Below, piece after piece: positions 15,601-42,526 of a stretch of DNA of 64,000 nt. A program made the translations under genes and the position numbers. The notes below the pieces were generated by a model. The model was not told the origin of the DNA. It was given only the letters and a program-made list of their open reading frames with translations, and searched no databases. Within the stretch, counting starts at the first letter, position 1. Each line of letters starts with the position of its first letter. Where the stretch lies: positions 18,231,209-18,295,208 of the forward strand of contig OZ038321.1 of NCBI GenBank assembly GCA_964035795.1, read 5' to 3'. The DNA comes from Pterobdella sp. o SKG-2022 (taxonomy: Eukaryota; Annelida; Clitellata; Hirudinida; Piscicolidae).

Positions 15601-16536
15601 TTTTGATTTCCACCGAGAAGCAAAATTTTGATGAGTTATTGTTTCATTTTTATTTTTTGGTTTATCTTTGCGAAGGATGAAAAATAAAAGATAAACGAGA
15701 AAAAATGATGAAAGCGTCAAAGTGAATGTCAAGAATACCTGTTAATAATTGAAAGAAATTTTCTTTGATTTTAATTTCATTTGAAAATTTAAAGATGAAT
15801 CTAACGGTGTGGTAAACAGTTTCAAGCCATTGGTCTTTGAGGGCCTCAGCAATAGGGAAGATGATGCCGAAGCTGATGAGAGACACCGCATAAACTATGC
15901 TCACTAATTTGGTGTAATCTAAACTGAAGTATATAAAAGAAATTTTTTTTTAAAAATTAGAGAATATTGTTTCTAATTCTTTTTTGATTAATTTTTAGGT
16001 AAACATCTTGTATAATGACATGTAATAATCATAGTCTCGAAAAAATAATTTTTTTTCAATTAGTCAATGCGAAAATAACATGATAAAAATTCGATAATTG
16101 CTTCAAATAATTATACGCTTAGCGCTTAATGGTTCATTAAAAACACTCATAAAGAAAATGATTGCAAATGCCAGTGTCGTAGGCTTTCAACGACGTGAGA
16201 AGCCTTCTAATATGTGAATTACTATTACTAGTGACCCTTTAATCTATTTCGAAAGGCTCCTGCACTTTTTTTTCAAGATGTTTTCAGCTTGCTTTTCAAA
16301 ATCTTTATGATCCAAAAAGCTCCAATATCTGTTCTTGCTTTCACTTCACTGGTTTTCAATACCTTCCTTTTATTGGCCCCATTAACTTTTTGCACCGGTA
16401 TTTTTGAATTAAACTTTTGAAAATCAACATGAAAATTTATGAAGTTTTGATAAAATTTTTGATTTTCAATAGAAATTAATATTTAATATTTTCAATCTAA
16501 CTTGACTTACACGGTAGGTTTGTACGGAGAGTACAT
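9649..16536 (-). CDS. Otopetrin-like proton-selective channel
   Basis: Eight exons read on the minus strand: 16536-16511, 15923-15806, 15738-15368, 15306-15047, 14939-14782, 14578-14428, 11122-10304 and 10079-9649. All junctions are GT-AG and keep phase, giving about 777 residues. Twelve hydrophobic segments fit the otopetrin fold: roughly residues 17-37, 49-70, 251-271, 288-307, 320-341, 385-407, three between about 510 and 634, and three in the last exon. Otopetrin hallmarks seen are FLRLGALVFGLGNLV (third segment) and the terminal FFRFHSSVCLVDIWKSAY. The family conducts H+ across membranes (known for OTOP1 and insect Otop proteins). Hydrophilic loops after segment 2 (about 180 residues) and after segment 6 (about 100 residues, Lys/Glu/Asn-rich) are long. 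The start is the ATG at 16536, just before an exact GTAAGT donor. An earlier 5' exon and start are possible, so the N-terminus is the least certain part. Confidence 0.92.
11123..14427 (-). other. Large otopetrin intron (3.3 kb)
   Basis: This intron separates otopetrin exons 6 and 7 and is far longer than the other six, one of which is only 67 bp. The sequence is AT-rich. A lysine-rich stretch is readable on the minus strand around 12860-12950 but is broken by stops on both sides. No mobile element is firmly recognised. Confidence 0.5.
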
Positions 16537-17286
16537 GATGATAAAGTTCGTCAACGTTAGGTCTTTGTGTTAGACATATTTATCGATCATGTACACAAAA
16601 GTTTGCAAAAGTTTTTTAATTGAAAATAAAATGTGCAAGCATTTTGAACGCAAATCGATTTAAAGGAATTTAAAGTCAGATGTAGAGCTGTAATCGTAAG
16701 GTTATAAAGCATTTGCTAGTTAAGTAAACATTTGTTCAACACATCACTACCTGCTTAGATTTTCGAGCTATTATCCTGTATTTACACAAACCCAAGTTTT
16801 AGCTTTTAAGTAAATTCATTTAGTTCTAAACCTACATTCAACTTTAATTTTGTTATTTTACACTTGAAAAACACTTTTTGAAGTGATTACTTAATAGACT
16901 CTTCACTTTTATAATGTGTACATACAGCTTAAAATAGGTCAAGACCTTTGAGCATCATTACCATAATTCTATCTTAACTTTATTTAAATGAAAATTCAAT
17001 AATAATTTATGCCTAGTACATATAGTTTTTAAAGTTTTGTCTCATTTTAATTTGAAAAAGTTACTTTTTATCAAAAATTAATTTAACAAAATTCATGTTT
17101 AAATATAACTCATTTATCTTTTTTGAGTATTTTATTAGCCTTTGCTCCCATTGAAATTTTTTTTAATATTTGCGAAATGTTTATACGATATTTTAAAAAC
17201 CTCAAAAATTCTCTAATATTCAGTTTTCAAACATATGAAATTTTCTATGCATTGAATTAAATCTTTTTTTTAGATCTCTGTGTGTT

Positions 17287-17400
17287 CTTCCATCATAAAA
17301 ATTACCGAGCTAAATAAAAGAAGGTGAAAACTCAGATCGTTATGACTATATGCTCGTGTGCGGATTAATGCCTTAAGAGTGCCGTAAGATGTATCGGTGA
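17287..17400 (-). other. Orphan exon-like segment
   Basis: On the minus strand, an AG acceptor near 17401 is followed by an open frame of about 37 codons that reaches a GTAATT donor near 17287. Only this one of the three minus-strand frames is open. Its end phase does not join directly to the first otopetrin exon, so an intermediate exon would be needed. The translation is unrecognised. Confidence 0.25.
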
Positions 17401-17695
17401 TTATAGACACGCTTAAATTGTGATTAAATCTTCCATTCGAGATATTAATATGGTATTTAGTTATTTAAAATTTTTCAAAGTTGAAAATTATTATATTGTG
17501 TTTTTAGGAAATTCTACTCTTTTTTTGAATTAAAGTTCTGATTTGAAATTTGATAGTTCTAGAGTTTTCAGATTTTAATTCAAATAATTTTTCAAATTTT
17601 ATTCACATGAAAACTTTCAGTTTCAAAATAATAGTAAGTTTTAAAAAAATACCAATCAAATACTTTCTAATTTCAGTTTTATAACCAATAAATCA

Positions 17696-17997
17696 TTATT
17701 CTTTCAGTCTAATGTATATAAAAATCAAATTAAACGTAATCATTATTGCCACCACTTCGGCAAGTATCCTTGAAAGTATAAAAAACAAATTAAAATTCGA
17801 TCAAATAACAGGTTAATTATTTTTCATAGCAGATTTTTCCAATTAAATATAATGAAGTGAGTTGAGCTAGTAATTTATACAAAAAAATTAATAAAAATGT
17901 TTAAAAACCTTATAGTGAAGACATATATTCTGTAAAACATCTCTTCCTCCGGCGTGAAATACAACCTTGCAATGGCTTCCCGACCTGTTGCTCCTTT
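17696..17997 (-). CDS. Two-exon 3' end of an unrecognised small membrane protein
   Basis: Read on the minus strand, exon 17997-17909 follows a CCAG acceptor and ends in a GTTTTT donor in phase 2. Exon 17768-17696 follows TTTCAAG, continues in the matching phase and ends in TAA. The joined C-terminus has an acidic, aromatic part (FTPEEEMFYRIYVFTI) followed by a single hydrophobic stretch (VVAIMITFNLIFIYI) and the end RLKE. This looks like a C-terminal membrane anchor. I do not recognise the protein and did not find its upstream exons. It could instead be alternative 5' sequence of the otopetrin gene, which lies downstream on the same strand. Confidence 0.35.
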
Positions 17998-19083
17998 CTG
18001 GTTTCAAATAGATAATTAAAATCGAGTGATTCAATCTTTAAAGTTTAATATCTTCAACCTTCAAAATGTAAAGCTGTTTAGAATTAATTTTGTGCAACTT
18101 GTCTAAGCTGCGTGTTTTACTTAAATTAAAATAATTTTTTTTTCAATATTATTTTTGATTTTTGAGTAATTTGTAATGATTATGAATTGACTTTCAATTA
18201 GTATGAAATAAAGAAAGACGTTTCACTAAAATGCTTTCAAAAACTGAAAAAAATCGTTTAGAAACTAGTCTTTTATAAATTATTTTCAATTTTACATAGT
18301 CATCCAATCGATTGTATTTGATGAAAACTAAAAAATGAATATTTAGATTTGGTTTATTTATAAAAATGTGAAAAATAGAAATTATAAGAAAAGAAAGATT
18401 AATTGGTTTGAGATGGAACTGAGAATATAATCAATATATCTATTAATTATTTCGATTATATAAAAAACCAATTAGATAAGACATTTAGATTTTGAAAAAT
18501 ATTCAATGAAACAAATACAGCTATGAATCGTTAAAAAACTATCAAAATTAATAATTCAGAATTACTTTCATTTTTAGCAAGGTTTGTATGTATAATCGGA
18601 AAATCGTCAGATTGTCTCAATAAACTAAACGTAAATTAAAATTACGTAAAATTTTAAAATATTGTAGAATTATTTGCAAATATTCTTAAAAATTACACCA
18701 ATTTTTAGATGATGTTTTGATAGGAGAAAAATTTACGCAAAATATTTAAATGGTAAATTTATCAAATTCATTACTTTTTTCCTTTAAAGTTTTGATGTTA
18801 AATTATTATTTCAAATTTTTATGAAATTTATTTTTAATTTTTTCAATTAAAATCTGCTAAATAATTTTTAATTTTTAAATTCATAAAATTTTCATGAAAA
18901 AAAAATTGTACTTATGTTTGAAAAAATTCTTTTATCTATATATTTTTTTTTTGAAACTCGAATACTTTCACTATTTATTAAATTAACATTTCGTTTAGGG
19001 GCGTTTAAAATTTTGTATGTATAATAATTTAGTCTTTATTTTAATTGAGTTAATATAAAAGCTATTTGCAATTTTTTTTTAAA

Positions 19084-34129
<15,046 letters not shown>

Positions 34130-34145
34130 ACATTTGATAGAACTC

Positions 34146-34151
34146 AATAAA
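34146..34151 (+). terminator. WASHC4 polyadenylation signal
   Basis: An AATAAA hexamer begins 17 nt after the TGA stop of WASHC4. If it is used, the 3' untranslated region is only some tens of bases long. Confidence 0.7.
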
Positions 34152-37120
34152 TATATCAACGTTTCAATATTATTATTATTTTTTGTTATTATTACTATTA
34201 TCATTGTTATTATTATTATTGTTATTATTATCATTGTTATTATTATCATTTATATTATTATTATTATACTTATATTATTATTGATTTTATTACATAACTT
34301 GTTTCACTTCATGAAGTTTATAAAAAATGAAAAGTTCTAATTTCAATTGTGAAGATGCGAAGTTGAGTTTTATATTTTTAAAATAAAATATCAAAAAGTT
34401 TCAAGTTTGAAAACAGCACTAATTTCTTCAAAAAAAATTACGAATAATAAATTATTCGTTCGACGGTACTTCGACATGGATTATTCATACAAAAAATTTT
34501 ATAAGAACTTAGCATACACATTTAAATTTCAATTAAAAAGTACATTTTTGTGCGCAATGGATCAGGTGAAAAGTTGACTGGAGTGAGCAACATAGGCAGT
34601 CATAAGCGAACACGTGTCGTGCTGTCAATAGTCCCAGCACCTCAAATCAATAAGTCATTTTTATTTGTTAATAATTGTTTTTGTTTGAAAAGATTGCATT
34701 TAAAAAGTTCTTTGTTGCTTTTGTTATGGTTAATCATTTATGAATTTTTATATCCTTTTTTGCATTGTGACCTAATCAACTTAGTTTTAGTTCCAATAAT
34801 GTGTATAAAAAATTTAACAGATGTCATAAATAATTTGACTGCAAAATAAATTAATCAGTCAATTATGAATCAGTAAAACTGTCAGTTTTCAACGTTCTTG
34901 CCTTTTGTTTTAATGTCTCTGGTGAAAATATATTTCATCATCGATCGAGAAATTCATAGAAAATATTTATCGCTTATCAAGATTTTAATGATTAAAAGGA
35001 TTTATAAATTTCATTGATCTAACTAATTAATTTTTATCTGCTTTTATTAGCTTATATTTTTTACTTCAGAGCAATAAAATTGTTATTTAATTGGATTTAA
35101 ATCCAGCGTGCACAGAAACAAATCCATTGTCATAAAGAAATCGTTAAATAAAATTAAAATTCAATTCAAATCTTTTAAAAATCGGTTTTTTCATCATTTT
35201 CAGACATTGAATGAGTAAATAAATTAAGAAAAGCATTATGTGGATAAAAATTTTTATCTAAAGCATTTATCTCAAAACTCATGTGAAAACTATTTCATTA
35301 CAAGCTCTTTTTATAATACTCAACCTAATCATCAAAAGATTTCCAATTTTTTTATAGGTCTTTCGAATCGAATAGCAAACTGAAAAGCTTTGAATTCAAT
35401 GCTTGACTGCCTTCAGCCCTCAGCTTGGCATAAAGTCCCGCTTCATACAAACCTATCTATATCTATAGTTCCATATATTAACTTCAATTATAGCATTCTT
35501 CTCAATCTTCATGTTTTAATTATGAAATATTTTCATCAGTAATCCACTTGTTTTTTTTTGTTTCAACTTATGAGATTAGCTCGAGGTTTTATCGTCATTT
35601 GGTAGTTGCGTCCTATGACTATCAATTTGATGCGTTTCAAACGTACGAGTTAAAGCTAAAAAAAATTCTCAATTCATTTTTAATAAAATATCATTTTGAT
35701 AAAATGAAGGTTTTTAAGAATATTTTTGTTCATCTACATAATTAAGTAAAACACTTGATCTCATTGATTAGTTTAGCATATTCACATATACATATGTCAT
35801 TCTAATGCTATGCTTATCGATAGATTTGCACGTGCCAACAGGATAATTTTCTAACATTTTATATAAATTTGTATGTACATAATCTAATAAATGATCACTT
35901 ATGATTAAAGAAAGATATGAAAAGACATTTATATAAATAGAACTACTATAGAATGAAAAAGGTTAGCTAACAAGTTTTTGTAGTTAATTTTAAATCTTTG
36001 ACATAATTATTTCACAATTATATATTTTTGTTAAACTCAATTAAAAACTTTCATCTCCCAGATTTCTTACAAGAAAATCAGGATAATCGAAGGTATAAAT
36101 TTTCTATAATTTGGATTTTTTAAACTTAAAAATTAAAATATATTTTAAAATTTCAAAAAAAATTGTCATTATTCATTTTAAAGTATTAATTAAACGTTAG
36201 TACCCAGATTATTTCATTGATTTTGTTTTGTAGCACGTGTTTTGAGAAAAAGCAAAGGCTTTTTGTTGTTGTGAACATCGACGCATTCCGATAAAAGTAT
36301 TAACGTTATTTGTATAATCATTTCAATTTTTCCTTAACAATGATTATCTCAATTTTCTTTAAATCTCTATTTATTAAACGATTTGGAAAGTTCGAATAGC
36401 TAAAAAATTTTTTAGTCTTTTATAATCGAATCAAGCTAAAAAGAAAAACTACAATAAATTGAAAACACTCAATTCTTTCCAAAGCTATAACATATTTTTT
36501 AATCCTAGTTCAATAATTTTAAATCTTTGAAAAGCCTTTGAAACATTGTGTTTAATGAACGAATATTAAAAAAAGTTGAGAATATTTTAAAAATTTATTT
36601 AAAAAAAAATCAATAGACTCATGTGAGCTTCATAAGGTCCAAAAGACAAACACAATGTTAGCAGTCATTCACGTTGTCTTTTTTGTGCTATTGTTTCTTA
36701 ATCATTATTGTGATTGGTTTCTTACGAATGTAGTTGTTGTTATTATTTTTAAGGTATAACTTTAATTCATTTTACTACGGTTTTTTCATCATCATGGAGA
36801 CTGTTAAATGTTGATTATTTTAAACAAATTGTCAACTCGAATGATATCTGCCAATTTCTAAATCGAGATTTATACAAATATATAAAATAATTATTTTTAT
36901 GGTTTCCTAATTTATACAGCCATGTTGTGTTTTTTAATATTTATTTCCTAAAAATTATCTGAAAATGTCAAAATCAAACTATTTTTAGTTTCATTTTAAT
37001 TTTTTCCATAACATATGAAAAATCAAAAAGGTTGTTAAAACATTCATTTTATTTTGCTCATGTCGGCATTCAATATTTTAACATATTAATTTATAAATGA
37101 TTGACAATTAAAAAGCATTT
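34152..37120. other. Spacer downstream of WASHC4
   Basis: AT-rich sequence containing the ATT-type repeat at 34168-34283. A GC-richer stretch at 34560-34650 is open on the plus strand after a CAG and might be an exon, but its translation is unrecognised and no partner exon was found. Nothing else was seen. Confidence 0.5.
34168..34283. repeat. (ATT)n-type simple repeat
   Basis: About 115 bp of TAT/ATT/GTT trinucleotides beginning some 40 bp after the WASHC4 stop codon. The isoleucine-rich frame across it is an artefact. Confidence 0.95.
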
Positions 37121-37129
37121 TTTTGCTGC

Positions 37130-37140
37130 ATATATAAATA
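37130..37140 (+). promoter_or_regulatory. TATA-box promoter candidate
   Basis: The sequence ATATATAAATA stands about 140 bp upstream of an ATG that is followed by a perfect GTAAGT donor (37281-37289). The intervening sequence contains several CACCAT/CACC repeats and could be a 5' untranslated leader. In such AT-rich DNA a TATA-like string alone is weak. The case rests on its distance from the ATG-donor unit. Confidence 0.4.
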
Positions 37141-37280
37141 CATTTTCTTATTATAATCCATCAGCCATTTCATAATTCATTAAAAGATTGTTAATCTTGT
37201 CATTAAGCACTCAACACCTCTAAACACCATTTCACCCATCACCAGCACCATTTCGCCACCATAGAAAACCTATCTAGATG

Positions 37281-40200
37281 GCTCAGGTAAGTTTATATTT
37301 CTTTGTTTATTTCACTAGAGCTCACCTGCATTAACAACGTTCACCTTTATAAGCCTATTTTATAGATTATTATATAGCCCACTCTTTATATGCACCTTAC
37401 TTAATTTTAAAATGGATTTTGTTTTCGTATTTTTACTTTCATGAATTTCTGTCTTTTGTTCAAATTTATATCGTATTTCTTCTTTTTTTTTCATAAATTT
37501 TAAAAATTAAAAAATAATTTCTTGTTCAATTATCATGAAACATTGCATGGAAATCAGCGGGAAATCATTTCAAATGCAACCAATAGACAAACGGTGTTAT
37601 TGTCGTCTTACGTGACATTATTAGATTGATCAGAATATTTCTAATACTGTCAGGTAAAGACGTCAAAGCACCGAATTACAGCATGTGTTAAAACTTTTGC
37701 TTCTATGTTTAGAAAAGATAGTTTCAGCAAATGTTCTGGCTGTATTTGAACATGAGTAACGCTTCAGTGGTTTTGCATTCACAGTGCAAAAACTTACAAT
37801 GCGAGCTACAATAAGCAACATGCTAACAATGGCTTTCACTATTAAAATTCAATAGCTATAACCAAAAGAAACTATTTCATAATATGGGTTATAAAAAATT
37901 CATAAAAAGTTTCAAAAAATAAATTAAAATAAGAATTTTAAAAAAATATATCCAAAGATGAAATATCTCTCCATGAGCAAAGTAGTATTTGTTAATGATT
38001 AGCCATAATAAAGTATTAATGATTTGTTCTTTACTTTCGCTGGCCGTGCACGCTTCATTAGTCAGCCAGGTGAAGATTTCACCTGAATCACAGGTGGGCT
38101 GAAATTACCTTTATGTGGTCTTCTCTTCTTCTCTAGTGTCGTTTGAATGTTTTCCAATGATTCACAAATTAAAAGGTTCATAATTAATTTTATGCAATTG
38201 GTATTTTGTCTCTATTTTTTGTGTCATTGTTTTTGTAGAAAATATTTTTTCTTGAGTATAATAAATTTCAGAAAAATATCACGTTTTCATTGAAACTTCA
38301 ATCTATAACATTTAGAATCTCCACTGTGTAAAAAAAACTTCAAAAAAAACGTTTGTTAAAAAAGTTATTTTTGAAAAATTAATTTTATATAACTTTAGCT
38401 CCATCATAAAGATTATTGGGATTTTCTAAAAAAGTCTACATCGACCCAGCTAGAGAAAGGTCTCTACACTTCTCCTTTTCTTCAAAAGCCAAAATACTCT
38501 TGAAAACTGTATAATACATATAAATTGATTTTTTTCATGAAATTTTTATCAATTTTTTGATAAAAAAATGTATTTTAAATTCAATGTTTTTATAATATTG
38601 TAAAATACATTTTGACTAGATATTCTAGAAGAACGTAACGAGAAAGAAGAGAGAGTACACTATGAAATTATTCGAAATACGACCAAATAACCCAAGTCCT
38701 TTTCATATTTTTTGATCAAAGTCATTGTTATGGTTGTTTTTTTGTAAAATGGAGTTGAATCAAGTCTCATTATAAGTGCTTAAGCAATGTTGTTTTTGTA
38801 TTTAAGTTTCATTTTGCTTCATTTGATTTGGTGAAATGAAGAAAGATATAATAACATTAGTTGTGATTTTGTTGTAGAAAGTTAATTTTTGTTTCTGCCT
38901 CGTGCGGGTTGTTATGTATGTATTTTGTTGGAGGTTTTGAAAAACACAAGTATTTGGCGTTTAGTTATTTTGGTCTGATGATTGGGTTGTTTTTTTTGAA
39001 TGTTTTGTCTAATGTGTAGATTTCTAATTGTGGTTTTGTTTGTTAAAATTTTTTTTCCATGTTGGGAGTCTTTCGAAGGCAGGTAATGATTGATTGGTTA
39101 AAGTGCAGAGGGGTTTTATCATTGTCCCTGTTTCCTGCTAGTGCGTTCCTTCGTTTGTCTTTTCATGTGTTGGGCTTCTATTGATTTTTTGGTTCAAAGT
39201 TATAATATTTTTATTTCGTAAATCGATTTTTCGATTTTTTTTTATGTGTCCGTATAATTTAATTGAGTTTATTTTGAGGAAATAAGTTTATCATTTTCAC
39301 ATATCTCGTTTTTTGAGAAAAGTTTTGTGATGTTGGAGTTGTTCGGGGTTTTTGTTTTTTGTAAAGTTCGTTCAGTTGGTTCTCAGGTATTTGGTGCAAC
39401 TTTTAACTGAAGCAAAAGTTTTAATTTTAGGTTTTGCTGCATATGTCAATAGAATTGGTTAATGAGCAATGCATCTATTAATTTTCAATTGTTTTTGGTA
39501 GATATTTTATGCTCCTGTGTGATGAGTTATTTAGTTCTCGAGTTATATTTTTTTTAGTGTTATATAAGTTAATTTAATTAGAGAAGTATATATTGAGCGA
39601 TCACAACAATTTGTAGTGTAAGAGTTTCATAAAATTAATTAGACGGTGAAATGTAATATAAAATAAAATAATGTAATGTAATGGGGTATTTAAAAAACGC
39701 TTTTCCTTGTAGATCAAAGCGCTTGCTGAAAATTTAATGTAGCGAAAACACACTGTGGAGCAGGTGCTAATTGTCGGCCTACGTGGGTTCGAGTCCGGTA
39801 ACTTTAGATAAACAATCTAATGCTATAACTCTGAGCTATACGGGCCGACGTTGGTGGGTTTCATATGAATATGTTATTTTCAATTCATTTGCAGTTGGTT
39901 TTGATGTTTGTTATACATTTTTATAGTAGAATTGTATATTTAGAGATGTTGTTTTTGTACTTTTGTTTAGTTTTTACGTTAGCTAACGTTTCATGATAAG
40001 GCTAAACTTATCGAAAATTGTAGCTTTTTTTCTTTGATTAAATTTTTTCAAAAATTTTCTATTACAGAGAAAAAAATTCGAAGAGTCTAAAGTTGTATAG
40101 TTTCCATGACACATAAGCGAGATTTTAATAATAAGCTCAAGTTTCAGAAACATTCGTCACCCTTCGTGAACCAAAAAAAACATTGCGACCGTTTAAATGA

Positions 40201-42476
40201 ATTATGATTTTGTGAGATAAAATTATAACTATGATCAGAAAGAGATTTATAATTTATTCCAAAAAGCTCGCTTCAAAACCCATCTCGAAAACCACTGTTT
40301 AAACAAATGATTTCAAACAAGGCTGAAAAGGTAGTAGACTTATGAAGCGTCTTATGACGTGGTTCATAGACACAAATACCGTTTTAGGACTGTTTCGATC
40401 CGTTTGCGACTTGTGACATCACATGAAAATTCACAAATAATCTCCTCATGAGTATAAAAGGGCGTGTTTTGAACTTGATTGATTGTTGTTTTTAAATGTT
40501 TCTTTTTTGATAATTAATGGATTATGACGAACCTTTATTGATTAACTTTAAGACATTCATCAAAATTAATATATTGAGCAACTAAAAATAAATTATATAA
40601 TAATTCAGTTGATAATTCCAGTTTCTGAAAAATTTTTAAAAACTTTTACGCTAATGTTTTATGATAAGGCTAAACTTATGTAAATTATAGCTGTTTTTTT
40701 GCTCAATAAATTACTAAAATTTTTTCATAAATTGGCGTAAAATCATTGTTGAATATTATTTATAAGTTCATTAAGATGTCTCTAAAAAAATTTTGTATAA
40801 TCTATAATTTGGTTTTTTCTAATAAAATGAATACTGTTGAGTAATTATTACAAAATCTGAAGTATTATTTAATAATATTTATATAATTTTTTTATCTTCA
40901 TTATCATTCCCTTCTTTTATTTCTTTTTTAACTATTATTAGAATTTTTACACAATTATTTTTTATTCATTTCATTTTTTTTCTTTTGTTTAAGATTATCT
41001 ATAAATGCAAATATCTGTAAATTTTGCTTCTTTTTACCTAGTTCCAAAACTCATTTGGTTGATAATTCAAGTCTGCTATCATGAAGTTTTTGACCATACC
41101 ACATCAAGCCTTGTTTCATGTAATGTCACCTCTTAACAAATGAAGTTCAGCTTTAATGCATTAAAACAAACTACAATAATATTTTTTGTAATTTTCCCAA
41201 AAAAAATTAATTTCCACGAGAATAAAAAATTTTTAGATACAAAATTTTTTGGTCAAAAATTTTACTTGGTATAGAAAATAAGCTGTTACAAAACAGATAC
41301 GGAGAATATATCTTAGTCGCTAAAAGCCCCTAGCGATCCAATGAGCTTTTTGAGAATTGTGGTAGTGAAAGCCGAAAGAAAGCCTATTTTTTGAATCATT
41401 CACCACAAAAAAAGCTTTCTTCAGATAAAAAAAAACAATCTACACACAACTACACCAATATACATACCCACCAACCATACGCTAACTTTACCCAAATATA
41501 AAAAAATAACATGAAAACAATACACAACAAAATAAGACGCAACTTAATCTAAAACATCCACAACAAGCAACCTCCTCCCCCCCACCAATACATCACCCAA
41601 AAGCTTTTAAATCACTACAACTGAAAGAAAAAAAATCACCCTTCAACTCCTCTTATCTTAGCAAAATTTTACCATTCACTCTTCATTTATTCACCTGCCC
41701 CAAAATCAAAACTAAATTGGTTTTTGTAAGCTTGCCAACCGACCTGAGAGCATCTGAGTTCTTAAAGAAATGAAGGGTTTTGATGGGAACTTGAAAGGTA
41801 CTCCCTCTAATTTAGAGTGCTTGGAGTAACAAAAAAGACGGTAAGACAAAGATAAAAGTCTATATAAGACTCTCCTCATGAACCTATGAAATTTCTAGTT
41901 GACGAATTTAATCGAAGCACTAAGAACAATTTATTAACCTTTTTAATGATCATTTCCCACTAAACTTTGAAATATTTAAAATCATGACTCAAAAATGGTT
42001 TGTGATCTGATAATTAAAACAAGTTAAAAATAATTAGTTCATTAAATTTGAAGTTGTTCATAAATCAAACTAGCAAATTAATTCATGAATAGTTGAGTAG
42101 ACTAAGCAAAATCATTTGGAATAATGGTCTTCATGAAGTTGTTAACTGAATAAAGCTAAATGGTTATGGACAATGTTTGCAAAGCCTTTAAATATTCTTT
42201 TCATGAATTTAACGTCTCATTTCAGCAAACCATTCAAAGTTAAACACAAATCCGATAAAATCAAGCATTTTACATTTAAAACCATGATGTTGTAAATCAA
42301 AATTTAAATCATTTCACATTAAACAATTCTCAAATTTTTTTCACAATAGCCAGTCATCGCCCCTACTACCTCCACGTGTTACTCATATCTCCACGGTTTG
42401 ACTCAAAGTTTCCATAACACCCAATTCACTCAAAACATGTCCAGTTCTCATCACGATAGGACATGGCTCCAAGAAA
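37281..42476 (+). CDS. Possible two-exon small gene, unknown product
   Basis: Exon 1 is ATGGCTCAG (37281-37289) followed by GTAAGT. A strong acceptor (long pyrimidine run ending CACAATAG) at 42352 opens exon 2, which continues in phase 0 for about 40 codons. It is rich in Ser/Thr/His/Gln, includes YSYLHGLTQSFHNTQ, and reaches ATG|GTATGA at 42473. If GTATGA is not a donor, a TGA stops the frame at once and the product is about 50 residues. If it is a donor, further exons would have to lie within the ODC locus on the opposite strand. The product is unrecognised, and the 5-kb intron makes the pairing of the two exons a guess. Confidence 0.25.
38067..38096. promoter_or_regulatory. E-box cluster (three CAGGTG sites)
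   Basis: CAGGTG at 38067-38072, CACCTG at 38080-38085 and CAGGTG at 38091-38096 lie within 30 bp, the first two forming a small palindrome. CAGGTG E-boxes are classical sites for Snail/ZEB factors and some bHLH factors. This is a motif match only. Confidence 0.3.
39660..39849 (-). mobile_element. tRNA-derived SINE copy 1
   Basis: On the minus strand the head at 39849 reads like a tRNA, with an A-box-like GTATAGCTCAGAG and a B-box-like GGACTCGAACCC. A unique body follows, then a tail containing GCGCTTTGATCTACAAGG and an AT-rich end. The head contains mismatches and an insertion in the anticodon region, so it is not a functional tRNA gene. It shares body and tail with the copies at 49150-49461. 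Confidence 0.8.
39971..40033. repeat. Dispersed repeat, copy 1
   Basis: Shares ATGATAAGGCTAAACTTAT and flanking sequence with copies at 40644-40757 and 56761-56868, all in the same orientation. No coding capacity was seen. Confidence 0.65.
40452..40461 (+). promoter_or_regulatory. Canonical TATA box candidate
   Basis: TATAAAAGGG sits about 30 bp downstream of a TGACATCA-like element (CRE/AP-1-like, near 40419) in a less AT-rich patch. No gene with a start just downstream could be identified. It might serve an alternative 5' exon for the acceptor at 42352. Confidence 0.35.
40644..40757. repeat. Dispersed repeat, copy 2
   Basis: Matches the copies at 39971 and 56761 and extends further, through TTGCTCAATAAATTACTAAAATTTTTT-like sequence to TTGAATATT. 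The copy at 56761 shares the longer form. GATGTCTCTAAAA follows at 40775-40787. Confidence 0.65.
41625..41850 (+). mobile_element. LINE family C 3' fragment, copy 1
   Basis: Aligns by eye with 47128-47400. Both share a segment beginning AAATCAC...CTTCA, then CTGC(C/T)CCAAAATCAA, a GACC..GTGAGAGCA-like stretch, TTGATGGGAA and a (G/T)GGGTAACAAAA-like end. The cysteine-rich part is deleted here. It ends close to a TATATAAG string (41862) that may simply be decayed element tail. Confidence 0.65.
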
Positions 42477-42526
42477 GATTGCTGATGGTATGACAGAAGA
42501 CAACTAGGAGAACTTTGACTTGCACT

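Larger units (their letters stand above)
16537..19083. other. Spacer between divergent otopetrin and WASHC4 genes
   Basis: The two flanking genes are transcribed away from each other, so this 2.5 kb should hold both promoters. I see no clear TATA box for either gene. It contains the orphan exon-like pieces at 17287-17400 and 17696-17997, described separately. The remainder is AT-rich and featureless. Confidence 0.5.
37290..41620. other. Long gene-poor stretch
   Basis: Mostly AT-rich. It contains the E-box cluster at 38067-38096, the SINE at 39660-39849, two copies of a dispersed repeat (39971-40033 and 40644-40757) and the TATA-type site at 40452. No coding exon of a recognisable protein was seen on either strand. 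Confidence 0.5.

Noticed and set aside
34550..34849. 99-codon plus-strand open frame as a gene
   Set aside because: It starts from a non-ATG codon, turns into hydrophobic AT-rich sequence after 34650 and resembles no protein I know. Only the first 90 bases look exon-like.
41862..41870. TATA box TATATAAGA as a promoter
   Set aside because: It abuts the LINE family C fragment, and the corresponding position in copy 2 (about 47402) reads GTCTACATAAAAC. It is probably decayed element tail.
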